From assembly GCA_963734435.1 (NCBI GenBank), contig CAVTHA010000015.1:455004-519003 (forward strand): 64,000 bases of DNA, written 5' to 3'. The notes under the pieces are model-generated. The model saw only the letters and a list, made by a program, of their open reading frames with translations. It was not told the origin of the DNA and searched no databases. Positions 28,594-38,336 of this stretch are shown here, piece by piece (the first letter of the stretch is position 1; each line of letters starts with the position of its first letter). The DNA comes from Bog-756 sp963734435 (GTDB lineage Bacteria; Actinomycetota; Acidimicrobiia; Acidimicrobiales; RAAP-2). Made by a program: the position numbers and the translations under genes.

Positions 28594-29847
28594 ATGAACG
28601 GCTCGACCCGCGCCTCGGCGCCCTTCGTGGTCCTCGGGGTCTCGGCCGGCATCGCCGCCTACAAGGCGGTCGAGGTCTGCCGGCGGCTGGTCGATGCCGG
28701 GGTGCACGTCGCCCCGGTGCTCACCGAGCGGGCCACCCGCTTCGTGGGCCGGGCGACCTTCGACGCGCTTGGTTCGGAACCGGCCCAGACCAGCTTGTGG
28801 GACGGGCCGAGCCCCATCCCCCACACCCGGCTCGGCCAACGGGCCGACCTGGTGGTGGTCGCCCCGGCCACGGCGGACCTGCTCGCCCGCTACGCCGGCG
28901 GATTGGCGGACGATCTCCTCACGGCCACCTTGTTGGCCACCCGGGCACCGGTGCTGGTGTGCCCGGCCATGCACACCGAGATGTGGGAGCACCCAGCTGT
29001 GCAGCACAACCTCGGCATCCTCCAGGAACGCGGCGTATCCGTGGTGCCCCCCGTTGACGGCCGGCTGGCCGGAGGAGATCAGGGCGAGGGCCGGATGGCC
29101 GAGCCGGCGGCCATCGTCGCCGCCGTGCTGGAGCAGCTGGAGCGGGCCGGCACCGGTGCAGCCGATGGGGCGCCCGGGGCCCGAGCCGACCCCAAGGACC
29201 TGGCCGGGCTGCGAGTGGTGGTCTCGGCTGGCGGTACCCGCGAGCCGATCGACCCGGTCCGTTTCATCTCCAACCGCTCATCGGGGAAACAGGGTCATGC
29301 CCTGGCGGAGGCGGCCCGCCGGCGGGGGGCCGAAGTGGTCCTCGTGACCACCGCCGGCCGGCCGGTGAGTCGCGGGCTCATCGTCGATCGGGTCGAAACG
29401 GCGGCGGACATGGAGTCGGCCATGCTGGCCCGGGCCGAGGACGCCGACGTCGTGGTCATGGCGGCAGCGGTGGCCGACTTCCGTCCCAAGCGAGCCGCAG
29501 GGTCCAAGCTGGTCAAGGCGGAGGGCGTGCCGGAGCTGATCCTCGAGCCCACCCCGGACATCCTGGCCGAGCTCGGCCAGCGACGGAGGGAGGGCCAGGT
29601 CCTGGTGGGGTTCGCCGCCGAAACCGGGTCGTTCGGCGAGCGCCCGGTGACCAAGCTGGTGGCCAAGGGGGTCGACCTGATGGTGGCGAACGACGTAGCC
29701 GCCCCGGGGGTCGGGTTCGACCACGACACCAACGAGGTCACGGTGTTCGGCGCCGACGGTTCGGTGACACCGATCCCCCTGAGCTCCAAGGAGGCGGTGG
29801 CCGACGCCATCTTGGATAGGGTGAGCGTGTTGTTGTGCCCACGGTGA
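28594..29847 (+). CDS. coaBC: Bifunctional phosphopantothenoylcysteine decarboxylase / phosphopantothenate-cysteine ligase
   Basis: Two consecutive steps of coenzyme A synthesis. The N-terminal CoaC flavoprotein domain shows VLGVSAGIAAYKAVEVCRRL, VVAPATADLLARYAGGLADD and PAMHTEMW (the PxMNxxMW signature, with His instead of Asn). The CoaB domain from about residue 200 has VVSAGGTREPIDPVRFISNR, SSGKQGHALAEAA and MAAAVADFRPK. 417 residues, intact. The 75 nt after rpoZ contain no clear promoter, so it is probably in the same operon. Confidence 0.95.
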   Translation: MNGSTRASAPFVVLGVSAGIAAYKAVEVCRRLVDAGVHVAPVLTERATRFVGRATFDALGSEPAQTSLWDGPSPIPHTRLGQRADLVVVAPATADLLARYAGGLADDLLTATLLATRAPVLVCPAMHTEMWEHPAVQHNLGILQERGVSVVPPVDGRLAGGDQGEGRMAEPAAIVAAVLEQLERAGTGAADGAPGARADPKDLAGLRVVVSAGGTREPIDPVRFISNRSSGKQGHALAEAARRRGAEVVLVTTAGRPVSRGLIVDRVETAADMESAMLARAEDADVVVMAAAVADFRPKRAAGSKLVKAEGVPELILEPTPDILAELGQRRREGQVLVGFAAETGSFGERPVTKLVAKGVDLMVANDVAAPGVGFDHDTNEVTVFGADGSVTPIPLSSKEAVADAILDRVSVLLCPR

Positions 29848-29929
29848 CCGGGGCCCGTCGGGCGCCGGGGTCCTTCGGTACCCGGTGCGCCGGCCCGCCC
29901 TTTCCGATCGCCGTCCACGGCGTCAGCCT

Positions 29930-29960
29930 CCGACCAACCCAGGGCGAGAGCCCCCGACCA
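29930..29960 (+). promoter_or_regulatory. Small GNRA hairpin flanked by repeats ahead of metK
   Basis: GGGCGAGAGCCC (29942-29953) forms a 4-bp stem with a GAGA tetraloop and is bracketed by two copies of CCGACCA (29930-29936 and 29954-29960), ending 2 nt before the chosen metK ATG. It could control metK translation, but it matches no SAM riboswitch class I know. Confidence 0.25.
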
Positions 29961-29962
29961 GA

Positions 29963-31171
29963 ATGGAACCTCCCGTGAGCACCCGATACACCTTCACGTC
30001 GGAGTCGGTGACCGAGGGCCATCCCGACAAGATGGCCGACCAGATCTCCGACTCGGTCCTCGACGCGCTGCTGACCGACGACCCGGACAGCCGGGTGGCG
30101 TGCGAGACCCTGCTGACGACGGGGCTCGTACTGGTGGCAGGTGAGGTCACCACCACCACGTATGTGGATATCCCGAAACTGGTGCGCAGGACGGTGCTCG
30201 ACATCGGCTACGACGACGACGCCTATGGGATCGACGGCAACACCTGCGGGGTCATCGTCTCCCTCGACGAGCAGTCGCCCAACATCGGCCAGGGGGTGGA
30301 CAACGCGTTCGAGGTCCGGGCCGGGACGGGCGGGGAGGACGTGCTCAACGCCCAGGGCGCCGGCGACCAGGGAATGATGTTCGGCTACGCCTGCGACGAG
30401 ACGCCCGACCTGATGCCGCTGCCGATCTGGCTGGCTCACCGACTCGCTCAGCGCTTGGCTCAGGTGCGCCGGGTCGGGGTGCTCCCGTATCTGCGACCGG
30501 ACGGGAAGACCCAGGTGAGCGTGACCTACGAGGACGGCCGTCCGGTGGCCCTCGAGACCGTCCTCATCTCCACCCAACACGACCCAGGGGTGGATCTCGA
30601 GACCCTGCTCCTCCCCGACCTGCGTGACAACGTGATCACTCCCTTGTTGCCGCCCGAGCTCGACACTGACCACCTCCGCATCCTGGCCAACCCGACCGGA
30701 GTCTTCGAGCTCGGCGGTCCGCACGCCGACACCGGGCTCACCGGGCGCAAGATCATCGTCGACACCTACGGCGGGATGGCACGGCACGGTGGCGGTGCGT
30801 TCTCGGGCAAGGACCCCTCCAAGGTGGACCGTTCGGCCGCCTACGCGGCCCGATGGGTGGCCAAGAACCTGGTGGCGGCCGGCGCGGCCACCAGGTGCGA
30901 GGTCCAGGTGGCGTACGCCATCGGCGTGGCCAGGCCGGTGTCGGTACTGGTCGAGACGTTCGGCACCGAGCGATGCGATCCGACGCGGATCGAGGAGGCG
31001 GTCGACGAAGTGTTCGATCTCCGACCGGCAGCCATCGTCCGCGACCTCGATCTCAAGCAGCCCATCTACCGGAAGACATCGGCCTACGGTCACTTCGGTC
31101 GCTCCGAGAAGGAATTCACCTGGGAGGACACGTCCCGAGCCGATGACCTGAAGCAGGCCCTCGGGCTCTGA
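29963..31171 (+). CDS. metK: S-adenosylmethionine synthetase
   Basis: Makes SAM from methionine and ATP. 402 residues, intact. Motifs: FTSESVTEGHPDKMADQISD, GAGDQGMMFGYACDETP and GGGAFSGKDPSKVDRSAAYA (P-loop-like and K+ site). ATG 29963 and an in-frame GTG at 29975 (VSTRYTF) are both plausible; the GTG version matches the usual N-terminal length better, and neither has a strong ribosome site. Position after coaBC and before priA is conserved in actinobacteria. Confidence 0.96.
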   Translation: MEPPVSTRYTFTSESVTEGHPDKMADQISDSVLDALLTDDPDSRVACETLLTTGLVLVAGEVTTTTYVDIPKLVRRTVLDIGYDDDAYGIDGNTCGVIVSLDEQSPNIGQGVDNAFEVRAGTGGEDVLNAQGAGDQGMMFGYACDETPDLMPLPIWLAHRLAQRLAQVRRVGVLPYLRPDGKTQVSVTYEDGRPVALETVLISTQHDPGVDLETLLLPDLRDNVITPLLPPELDTDHLRILANPTGVFELGGPHADTGLTGRKIIVDTYGGMARHGGGAFSGKDPSKVDRSAAYAARWVAKNLVAAGAATRCEVQVAYAIGVARPVSVLVETFGTERCDPTRIEEAVDEVFDLRPAAIVRDLDLKQPIYRKTSAYGHFGRSEKEFTWEDTSRADDLKQALGL

Positions 31172-31251
31172 CCTCCCCGTCGTCGACAGCTCCGCCGGCC
31201 GGTGCCGGTGCGGGCGGCCCAGATCCGGGGCCGGGCACCGGGACCGACGGG

Positions 31252-33060
31252 GTGGTGGCCACGCCGCGCACCGTGCGAGTGGTCCCCGATGTGCCGGCCA
31301 TCCAGCGGCGGTTCGACTACACCGTGCCCCCGGCGCTCGACGGTGAGATCGGCGTGGGCAGCCGGGTGCGGATCGACCTCCACGGCCGCCGGGTCGGCGG
31401 CTGGGTGGTGGAGGACCGGGTCGAAGCGGTGCTGGGCGTCCCGCTCAAGCCGTTGGCCGGCTCCAGCGGTGAGGGCCCCCCTCCGTCGGTGGTGGCGGTG
31501 GCCGAGTGGGCGGCCTGGCGCTGGTCCGGCCCGCTGTCATCGATGCTCGGCTCCGCCTCACCGCCCCGGGTGATCCGTCGGGGCCCGGAGTGGCGCTCGG
31601 ATCGCCCCCGCCCCGGGAGTCCGAGCGGCTCGGCCACGGCGGCGCCACCGTCACCCGGCGGCCGGTCGGTCTCCATCGTGGCCGAAGCGCTGGCCGGGCC
31701 GGGGACGCCGTCGGTCGTTCGGCTGGCCCCGGCACTCGATGCCGCGCTGGTGGTGAGCGAGGTCGTCCATCGCCTCGGAGGCCAGGGGGTCCTCGTCCTG
31801 GCGCCGTCTCGGGCGCGGGCCGCTCAGGTCGCCGATCGGCTGGCGCGCTCGGGCGTCGAGGCCGCCCTCCTGCCCGACCAGTGGGAGCGGGCATCGTCGG
31901 GGCGGGCGACCGTCGTCGGCGCCCGCGCCGCCGCCTGGGCCCCGATCGAACAGCTGCGCGGGGCGGTGGTGCTGGACGCCCACGACGAGGCCTACCGGGA
32001 GGAGCGGGCGCCAAACTGGTCGGCGGTCGAGGTCGTGATGGAGCGGGCCCGGCGCGACGGCGCCCCGGTCCTCCTGGTCTCACCATGCCCGCCGGTCACC
32101 CAGACCGAGGGTGCCCGGGTGGTGCTCACCGAACGGTCTCTGGAGCGTCGTGGCTGGCCCATCGTCGAGGTCGTCGACCGCACGGCTGACGATCCGCGCA
32201 CCGGGCTGGTCTCCGAGCGCCTGGCCCGCTTGTTGCACGGGGTGCTCGAGCGACCGGAGGGCCGGGCGGTGTGCATCCTCAACCGTACCGGCCGCATTCG
32301 CCTCCTGGCCTGTGTGCACTGCGGGTCCGTGGTCCGGTGCACTCGGTGCGGGGGGGCCATGGCCCAGCCGGTCGCCGGAGGCGCGCTGCAGTGCCGGCGC
32401 TGCGGAGACAACCGCCCGCCGGTATGCGCCGAATGTGATTCGGCTCGCCTCAAGTCCATCCGGATCGGGGTCACCCGGGCCACCGAGGAACTGTCGGCAC
32501 TGACCGGCGTCGACGCGGTGGAAGTGACGGGAAGCTCGGCGCCGGAGGTCCCCGGCGCGGCCCGCCTGGTGGTGGGGACCGAAGCCGCGCTGCACCGGGT
32601 CGGTCGGGCCGATGCGGTGGCCTTCCTCGAGTTCGACCAGCACCTGCTGGCGCCGCGCTTCCTGGCTGCGGAGCAGTCGTTGGCCCTGTTGGCCCGGGCT
32701 TCTCGCCTGGTCGGGACCCGTGACCGGGGCGGCCGGGTGCTGGTCCAGACCCGGATCCCGGCGCACGAGGTGCTGTGGGCCGCGGCGCGGGCCGACCCCG
32801 AGTTGGTGACGGCAGCCGAGCGGCCCCTGCGCCAGAGTCTCGAGCTCCCGCCCTTCGGCGCCCTGTCGCTGCTGCGCGGCCCCGGCGCCACCGGGCTGGC
32901 TGCCGGGCTCGCCGGGCGCCCCGGCCTGACCGTTTCCTCGCTCGAGCCCGACCGGTGGCTGGTCCGGGCGGGCGACCATCAAACCCTGTGCGACGCGCTG
33001 GCCACGGTGGAGCGGCCGGCCGAACGGGTGCGGGTCGAAGTCGATCCGGTCGACGTCTGA
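31252..33060 (+). CDS. priA: Primosomal protein N' (PriA), actinobacterial helicase-degenerate form
   Basis: 602 residues. The N-terminal 3'-fork-binding domain (VPAIQRRFDYTVP, GVGSRVRIDL) and the zinc-binding cysteines (CVHCG, CTRCG, CRRCG, CAEC) are clear, as is the late LPPFGALSLLRG segment. The helicase motifs are not: the P-loop position reads VVRLAPALDAALVVSE without GKT, and the DEEH box is replaced by DAHDEAYREERAPNW. Actinobacterial PriA proteins are known for this loss, so a role in restart complex assembly rather than unwinding is inferred. The start is GTG 31252 (31255 also possible). Confidence 0.9.
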   Translation: MVATPRTVRVVPDVPAIQRRFDYTVPPALDGEIGVGSRVRIDLHGRRVGGWVVEDRVEAVLGVPLKPLAGSSGEGPPPSVVAVAEWAAWRWSGPLSSMLGSASPPRVIRRGPEWRSDRPRPGSPSGSATAAPPSPGGRSVSIVAEALAGPGTPSVVRLAPALDAALVVSEVVHRLGGQGVLVLAPSRARAAQVADRLARSGVEAALLPDQWERASSGRATVVGARAAAWAPIEQLRGAVVLDAHDEAYREERAPNWSAVEVVMERARRDGAPVLLVSPCPPVTQTEGARVVLTERSLERRGWPIVEVVDRTADDPRTGLVSERLARLLHGVLERPEGRAVCILNRTGRIRLLACVHCGSVVRCTRCGGAMAQPVAGGALQCRRCGDNRPPVCAECDSARLKSIRIGVTRATEELSALTGVDAVEVTGSSAPEVPGAARLVVGTEAALHRVGRADAVAFLEFDQHLLAPRFLAAEQSLALLARASRLVGTRDRGGRVLVQTRIPAHEVLWAAARADPELVTAAERPLRQSLELPPFGALSLLRGPGATGLAAGLAGRPGLTVSSLEPDRWLVRAGDHQTLCDALATVERPAERVRVEVDPVDV

Positions 33061-33092
33061 ACCGGACCGGTGGTCACCACCGCGCCGCGCCC

Positions 33093-33098
33093 TAGACT
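33093..33098 (+). promoter_or_regulatory. Candidate -10 hexamer for def
   Basis: TAGACT, 6 nt, ATG at 33105, no ribosome site. It would drive def-fmt and perhaps rpe and the rib genes. Confidence 0.5.
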
Positions 33099-33104
33099 GG
33101 GCGT

Positions 33105-33650
33105 ATGCCCGCCTACCCCGTGCGCACCTACGGCGACCCGGTGCTGAAGCAGGCCGCCCGCCCGGTCGACGAGGTCGACGGGACCCTGGCCCGCCTGGTC
33201 GACGACATGGTCGAGACCATGTACGGCTCGGAGGGAGCGGGACTGGCTGCCCCCCAGGTCGGGGTCCAGAAGCGCCTCTTCGTCTATGACGTGGGGGAGG
33301 GGCCCCGGACCATGATCAACCCCTCCATCGTCGAGCTGGAAGGTGAGTGGTACCACGACGAGGGGTGCCTGTCGATCCCGGGCCTCCGGGTGGGCATCGT
33401 GCGCCCCAACCGGGTGCACATCCGGGGCTACGACCTGGACGGCGAGGAGCTCTCCATCGAGGCCGACGAGTTCCTCGGCCGGGTCTTCCAGCACGAGGTC
33501 GACCACCTGGATGGCGTGCTGATGCTGGAACGCCTCGACGACGACGTGCGGGGCCAGGCGCTGCGCGTCCTGCGCGACCGATCGCTCGGACTGGACACGA
33601 CGGCCATGGAGGCCAAGCTGGTGTCGGCCGGTAGCGACCGGGACGTGTGA
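33105..33650 (+). CDS. def: Peptide deformylase
   Basis: Removes the N-formyl group from new proteins. 181 residues with all three signatures: GAGLAAPQVG (motif 1), EGCLSIPGLR (motif 2, metal Cys) and QHEVDHLDG (motif 3, two metal His and catalytic Glu). Followed after 27 nt by fmt, the enzyme that adds the formyl group to the initiator tRNA, the classical pairing. Confidence 0.97.
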   Translation: MPAYPVRTYGDPVLKQAARPVDEVDGTLARLVDDMVETMYGSEGAGLAAPQVGVQKRLFVYDVGEGPRTMINPSIVELEGEWYHDEGCLSIPGLRVGIVRPNRVHIRGYDLDGEELSIEADEFLGRVFQHEVDHLDGVLMLERLDDDVRGQALRVLRDRSLGLDTTAMEAKLVSAGSDRDV

Positions 33651-33677
33651 CTCTTTCCTGACCCAGGTCACGGCGCC

Positions 33678-34574
33678 ATGGCCCGACTGGTCTTCCTCGG
33701 CACTCCCGAGGCCGCGGTGGCGCCCCTCGGTACGCTGGTGGGGGCCGGCCACGACGTGGTGCAGGTGGTCACCCGGGGCGACAAGAGGCGGGGGAGGGGT
33801 GGTGCCCGGCAGCCGAGCCCGGTGAAGGCGGCCGCCACCGAGCTGGGCCTGCCGGTCACCGACCGGCTCGAGGACGTACTGTCGGCCGGAGCGGAGTTGG
33901 GCGTGGTCGTGGCCTACGGCCGGATCATTCCGGTGGCCGTCCTCCAGCAGCTGCCCATGGTCAACCTCCACTTCAGCCTGCTGCCCCGCTGGCGGGGCGC
34001 CGCCCCGGTGGAGCGGGCCATCCTCGAGGGCGATGCCGAGACCGGGGTGTGCCTCATGGCGGTGGAGGCCGGGCTCGACACCGGACGCATCTATGCCCGG
34101 GCCGACACGGCCATCGGCGACAACGAGACGGCCGACGAGCTCCGGTCCCGCCTGGTGCAGCTCGGATGCCGGTTGCTGGAGGACAACCTGGCCGATGGGG
34201 TAGCCGGTCTGCCCGTGCCCCGCGACCAGGTCGGCGAGCCGACCTACGCCGAGAAGGTCCAACCCGCCGAGCTGGAGATCCGTTGGGACCAGACGGCCGA
34301 GCAGATCCGGCGGGTGGTCCGCCTCGGGCGGGCCTGGTCCACCTGGCGCGGCCGCCGTCTCGGCGTGGTGGCGGTCGAGGCGTGGGCCGCCCCCGATGGA
34401 GAGCCGGGCGGAGACCGGGTGGCTCCCGGCACGTTGGAGGGGCACGCCGTGGTCGCCGGTGGTGGGACTCGGGTCCGGCTGGTCTCGGTCCAACCGGAGG
34501 GGAAGCGGCCCTTGGCCGCGGCCGACTGGTGGCGCGGCCAACGAGTCGAGCCCGGCGAGCGACTGGGATCATGA
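33678..34574 (+). CDS. fmt: Methionyl-tRNA formyltransferase
   Basis: Formylates Met-tRNAi with 10-formyl-THF. 298 residues. Signatures: LVFLGTPEAAVAPLGTLV at the N-terminus, the catalytic region VNLHFSLLPRWRGAAPVERA and ETGVCLMAVEAGLDTG; the C-terminal OB-like domain (TYAEKVQPAELEIRWDQTAE) is present. The rRNA methylase gene rsmB, often next in other actinobacteria, is absent here and rpe follows directly. Confidence 0.96.
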   Translation: MARLVFLGTPEAAVAPLGTLVGAGHDVVQVVTRGDKRRGRGGARQPSPVKAAATELGLPVTDRLEDVLSAGAELGVVVAYGRIIPVAVLQQLPMVNLHFSLLPRWRGAAPVERAILEGDAETGVCLMAVEAGLDTGRIYARADTAIGDNETADELRSRLVQLGCRLLEDNLADGVAGLPVPRDQVGEPTYAEKVQPAELEIRWDQTAEQIRRVVRLGRAWSTWRGRRLGVVAVEAWAAPDGEPGGDRVAPGTLEGHAVVAGGGTRVRLVSVQPEGKRPLAAADWWRGQRVEPGERLGS

Positions 34575-34640
34575 TCCGGCCCGACCGGATCAGTCTCGAT
34601 CGGATCGGCCACGACCGCCCCCGGTAGGCTCAGGCGGGCC

Positions 34641-35337
34641 ATGCCGCCCTCACCACCGGTGCCCGAGCTGCGGGTCGCTGCCGTCGATCCTCTCGGCAGA
34701 CTTCGGCCACCTGGCGGACGCCGTCGCCGGGGTGGCGTCGGGGTCCGACTGGTTGCACGTCGACGTGATGGACGGACATTTCGTTCCCAATCTGAGCCTC
34801 GGGCCGGCGGTGGTCGCCTCCCTTCGCCCGCTCACCGACCTGTTCTTCGACACCCACCTCATGATCACCGATCCGGATCGGTATCTCGAGGCGTTCCGGG
34901 ACGCTGGGTCGAACGGGTGCACCGTCCACGTGGAGGTGGGGAGGACGACCGAGCTGATCGGGCAGATGCGGGAGCTGGGCCTGCGGGTGGGGCTGGCAGC
35001 CAACCCGGACACGCCGTTCGAGGCCATCGAGCCGTTCCTGTCCGAGGTGGACCTGCTGGTGTGCATGACGGTCTTCCCCGGCTTCGCCGGCCAGTCATTC
35101 ATCGCCGAGGTGATGCCCAAGGTCAGGAAGGTCCGGGAGGCGGTGACCGACCGGGGCCTCACCGCCGATGTCGAGGTGGACGGAGGCATCGACCTTCGTA
35201 CGGTGATCGACGCCGCCCGGTCGGGGGCGAACGTCTTCGTGGCCGGCTCGGCCGTGTTCGGCCGGCCCCACCCCCTGGACGAGGTCCGCTCGATCCTCGA
35301 GGCCGCGGTGGGGGCAGTGACGGGCGACGGGTTCTGA
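34641..35337 (+). CDS. rpe: Ribulose-phosphate 3-epimerase, frameshifted near the 5' end
   Basis: Interconverts ribulose 5-phosphate and xylulose 5-phosphate; here it heads the riboflavin genes, which use ribulose 5-phosphate. Corrected length is 231 residues. An extra T at 34679 separates MPPSPPVPELRVA from PSILSADFGHLADAV; the rest is canonical: WLHVDVMDGHFVPNLSLGP (metal His/Asp), CMTVFPGFAGQSF and DVEVDGGIDLRTV. TAGGCT at 34625-34630 lies 10 nt before the ATG and may be a -10 hexamer. An uncorrected frame would run falsely into ribD. Confidence 0.93.
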
Positions 35338-35381
35338 AGGCGGAGAAGGGCGCCGGTACCGAACGGCGCGACGCCGAGGGC

Positions 35382-36410
35382 ATGGGCCGCGCCCTCGAGG
35401 CCGCCGAACTGGTTCGCGGCCTGACCGCACCCAACCCATGGGTGGGCGCGGCGGTGCGGGCCGATCTCGATCGTGGCGAAGAGTGGTTCGCGGGTGCCAC
35501 GGCACCGCCCGGTGGGCCCCATGCCGAGGTCGCCGCCCTCCGGGCGGCGGGCGGGCAGGCCCGATCGGCCACGCTGTACGTGACCCTCGAACCCTGCACC
35601 CATCAGGGTCGGACCCCACCCTGCACCGACGCCGTGATCGCCTCGGGCGTCGCCCGGGTGGTGGTCGGCGTGGAGGATCCCGATCCACGGGTGGCCGGGC
35701 GGGGCATCGAGGCCCTCCGGTCGGCCGGCCTGCAGGTCGATGTCGGCGTGGGAGCCGGACGGGTCGCCGACCAGCTGTCCGGCTACCTCAAGCACCGCCG
35801 GACAGGTCGACCCGGGGTCACGCTCAAGTTGGCGTCCACCCTCGACGGGTTCATCGCCGCGGCTGACGGCACCAGCCGCTGGATCACCGGTGCGGCGGCC
35901 CGCCTCGACGTCCATCGGCTGCGGGCCCGGGCCGACGCGCTGCTGGTGGGGGCGGGGACGGTCCGGGCCGACGACCCGTCGCTCACCGTGCGGCTGCCCC
36001 GCGACGATCCCTACTTCCGACGACCCGACCAGCAGCCGATGAGAGTGGTCCTCGGTCGGGCGCCGGCAGGTGCCGCGCTCCGGCCGGTCATCGAGCTCCA
36101 GGGCGACCTCGGGGAGGTGCTGAACGAGCTCGGGCGCCGCGGAGTTCTCGAGCTTCTGGTCGAGGGTGGGGCAACGGTGGCGCACGCCTTTCACCGCGCC
36201 GGTCTGGTGGATCGCTACGTGCTGTACCTGGCACCGGCATTGGTCGGCGGCGATGACGGACGGCCCCTGTTCGCCGGGCCCGGCGCACCGAGCCTGGCCG
36301 ACGTGTGGCGGGGCCGCATGCACTCGGTGACTAGCCTGGAGGGCGATCTACGGGTCGATTTGCTCCCCGGTGGGCCTTCGGGCCAGGGGGCCGACACCAG
36401 AAATACCTAA
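35382..36410 (+). CDS. ribD: Riboflavin biosynthesis deaminase/reductase
   Basis: Second and third steps of riboflavin synthesis. The N-terminal deaminase domain has the zinc motif GGPHAEVAALRAAGG and LEPCTHQGRTPPC; the reductase domain starts at VTLKLASTLDGFIAAADG and ends LLVEGGATVAHAFHRAGLVD. 342 residues, slightly short: around residues 225-245 about 25-30 residues normally found between the MRVVLGR strand and the ELLVEGG strand appear missing. The ATG at 35382 (MGRALEAAELVRG) is the best start; no ribosome site is obvious. It follows rpe after 44 nt. Confidence 0.9.
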   Translation: MGRALEAAELVRGLTAPNPWVGAAVRADLDRGEEWFAGATAPPGGPHAEVAALRAAGGQARSATLYVTLEPCTHQGRTPPCTDAVIASGVARVVVGVEDPDPRVAGRGIEALRSAGLQVDVGVGAGRVADQLSGYLKHRRTGRPGVTLKLASTLDGFIAAADGTSRWITGAAARLDVHRLRARADALLVGAGTVRADDPSLTVRLPRDDPYFRRPDQQPMRVVLGRAPAGAALRPVIELQGDLGEVLNELGRRGVLELLVEGGATVAHAFHRAGLVDRYVLYLAPALVGGDDGRPLFAGPGAPSLADVWRGRMHSVTSLEGDLRVDLLPGGPSGQGADTRNT

Positions 36411-36544
36411 GGCCCGCTCCAGGGGGGCCGACATAGAAGTAGGTGCGCACGGCGGCCAGGCCCGCTCGCCGGGGCGAGCCGACGAAAGTGGACCAGTTGA
36501 GCCGAACAGAGTCGAACGAAATGCGCACAGCAGAGGGAGACCGG
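36411..36544. other. Gap between ribD and ribBA, no ribE gene
   Basis: 134 bp with no gene. The riboflavin synthase gene (ribE), which usually sits here in actinobacterial rib operons, is absent. An imperfect direct repeat (CCAGGGGGCCGACA with GAA downstream, and CCAGGGGGGCCGACA with GAA downstream) spans the end of ribD (from about 36383) and this gap (to about 36440). No FMN riboswitch signature is visible. Confidence 0.5.
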
Positions 36545-37757
<1,213 letters not shown>

Positions 37758-37771
<14 letters not shown>

Positions 37772-38336
37772 CCGGACCGACCTACCCGCCGACGCCAAGG
37801 ACCGGGCGGCGCGCCGGGTCGGCACCGCCATCGATGGCGCCAGCGGAACAGCCGGTTCGGGACTGCGAGCCGGCTTTGCCTGCGCCGAGTTCAACGGGGC
37901 GATCACCGATCGGCTCCTGACCGGTGCCCTCGACGTCTTGGAGGAGTCCGGCGGCGACCTGGCCCACTCGGTCGTGGCCTGGGCCCCGGGTGCCTTCGAA
38001 TTGCCACTGGTCGCCCTCCGCCTGGCTCAGTCCGGTTCGGTCGATGCGGTGATCGCCCTCGGCGCGGTGATCAGGGGGGACACCGGCCACTACGAATTCG
38101 TGGCGGGCGAGTGTGCCGCCGGCCTCCAGAGGGTGCAACTCGACACCGGCGTCCCGGTGGTTTTTGGCGTGCTCACCACCGATTCGGTGGAGCAGGCACT
38201 GGTGCGGTCGGAGGACGACGAGCAGAACAAGGGCCGCGAGGCTGCGGTATGCGCCCTGCGCATGAGTGCCGTGCTCGACGGCGTGGCCGCTGAGACTGCC
38301 GGCCCGCGCCTCGGTTTCTCGGTCGGGGGGCGCTGA
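37758..38336 (+). CDS. ribH: 6,7-dimethyl-8-ribityllumazine synthase
   Basis: Penultimate step of riboflavin synthesis, usually an icosahedral or pentameric assembly. 192 residues with an N-terminal extension of about 35 residues. Conserved contacts: FNGAITDRLLTGAL, APGAFELPLVALRLA, GAVIRGDTGHYEFVAGE (canonical RGxTxHxxxVxxE, with the catalytic His) and VPVVFGVLTTDS. The start ATG lies inside the end of ribBA. Without ribE, the lumazine product still needs riboflavin synthase encoded elsewhere. Confidence 0.94.

Noticed and set aside
34641..36410. Apparent Rpe-RibD fusion
   Set aside because: The extra T at 34679 throws rpe into the ribD frame; the rpe body is in another frame and ends with its own stop at 35337.
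36411..36544. FMN riboswitch before ribBA
   Set aside because: None of the conserved FMN-aptamer segments are present; CCGACA resemblance is too short.
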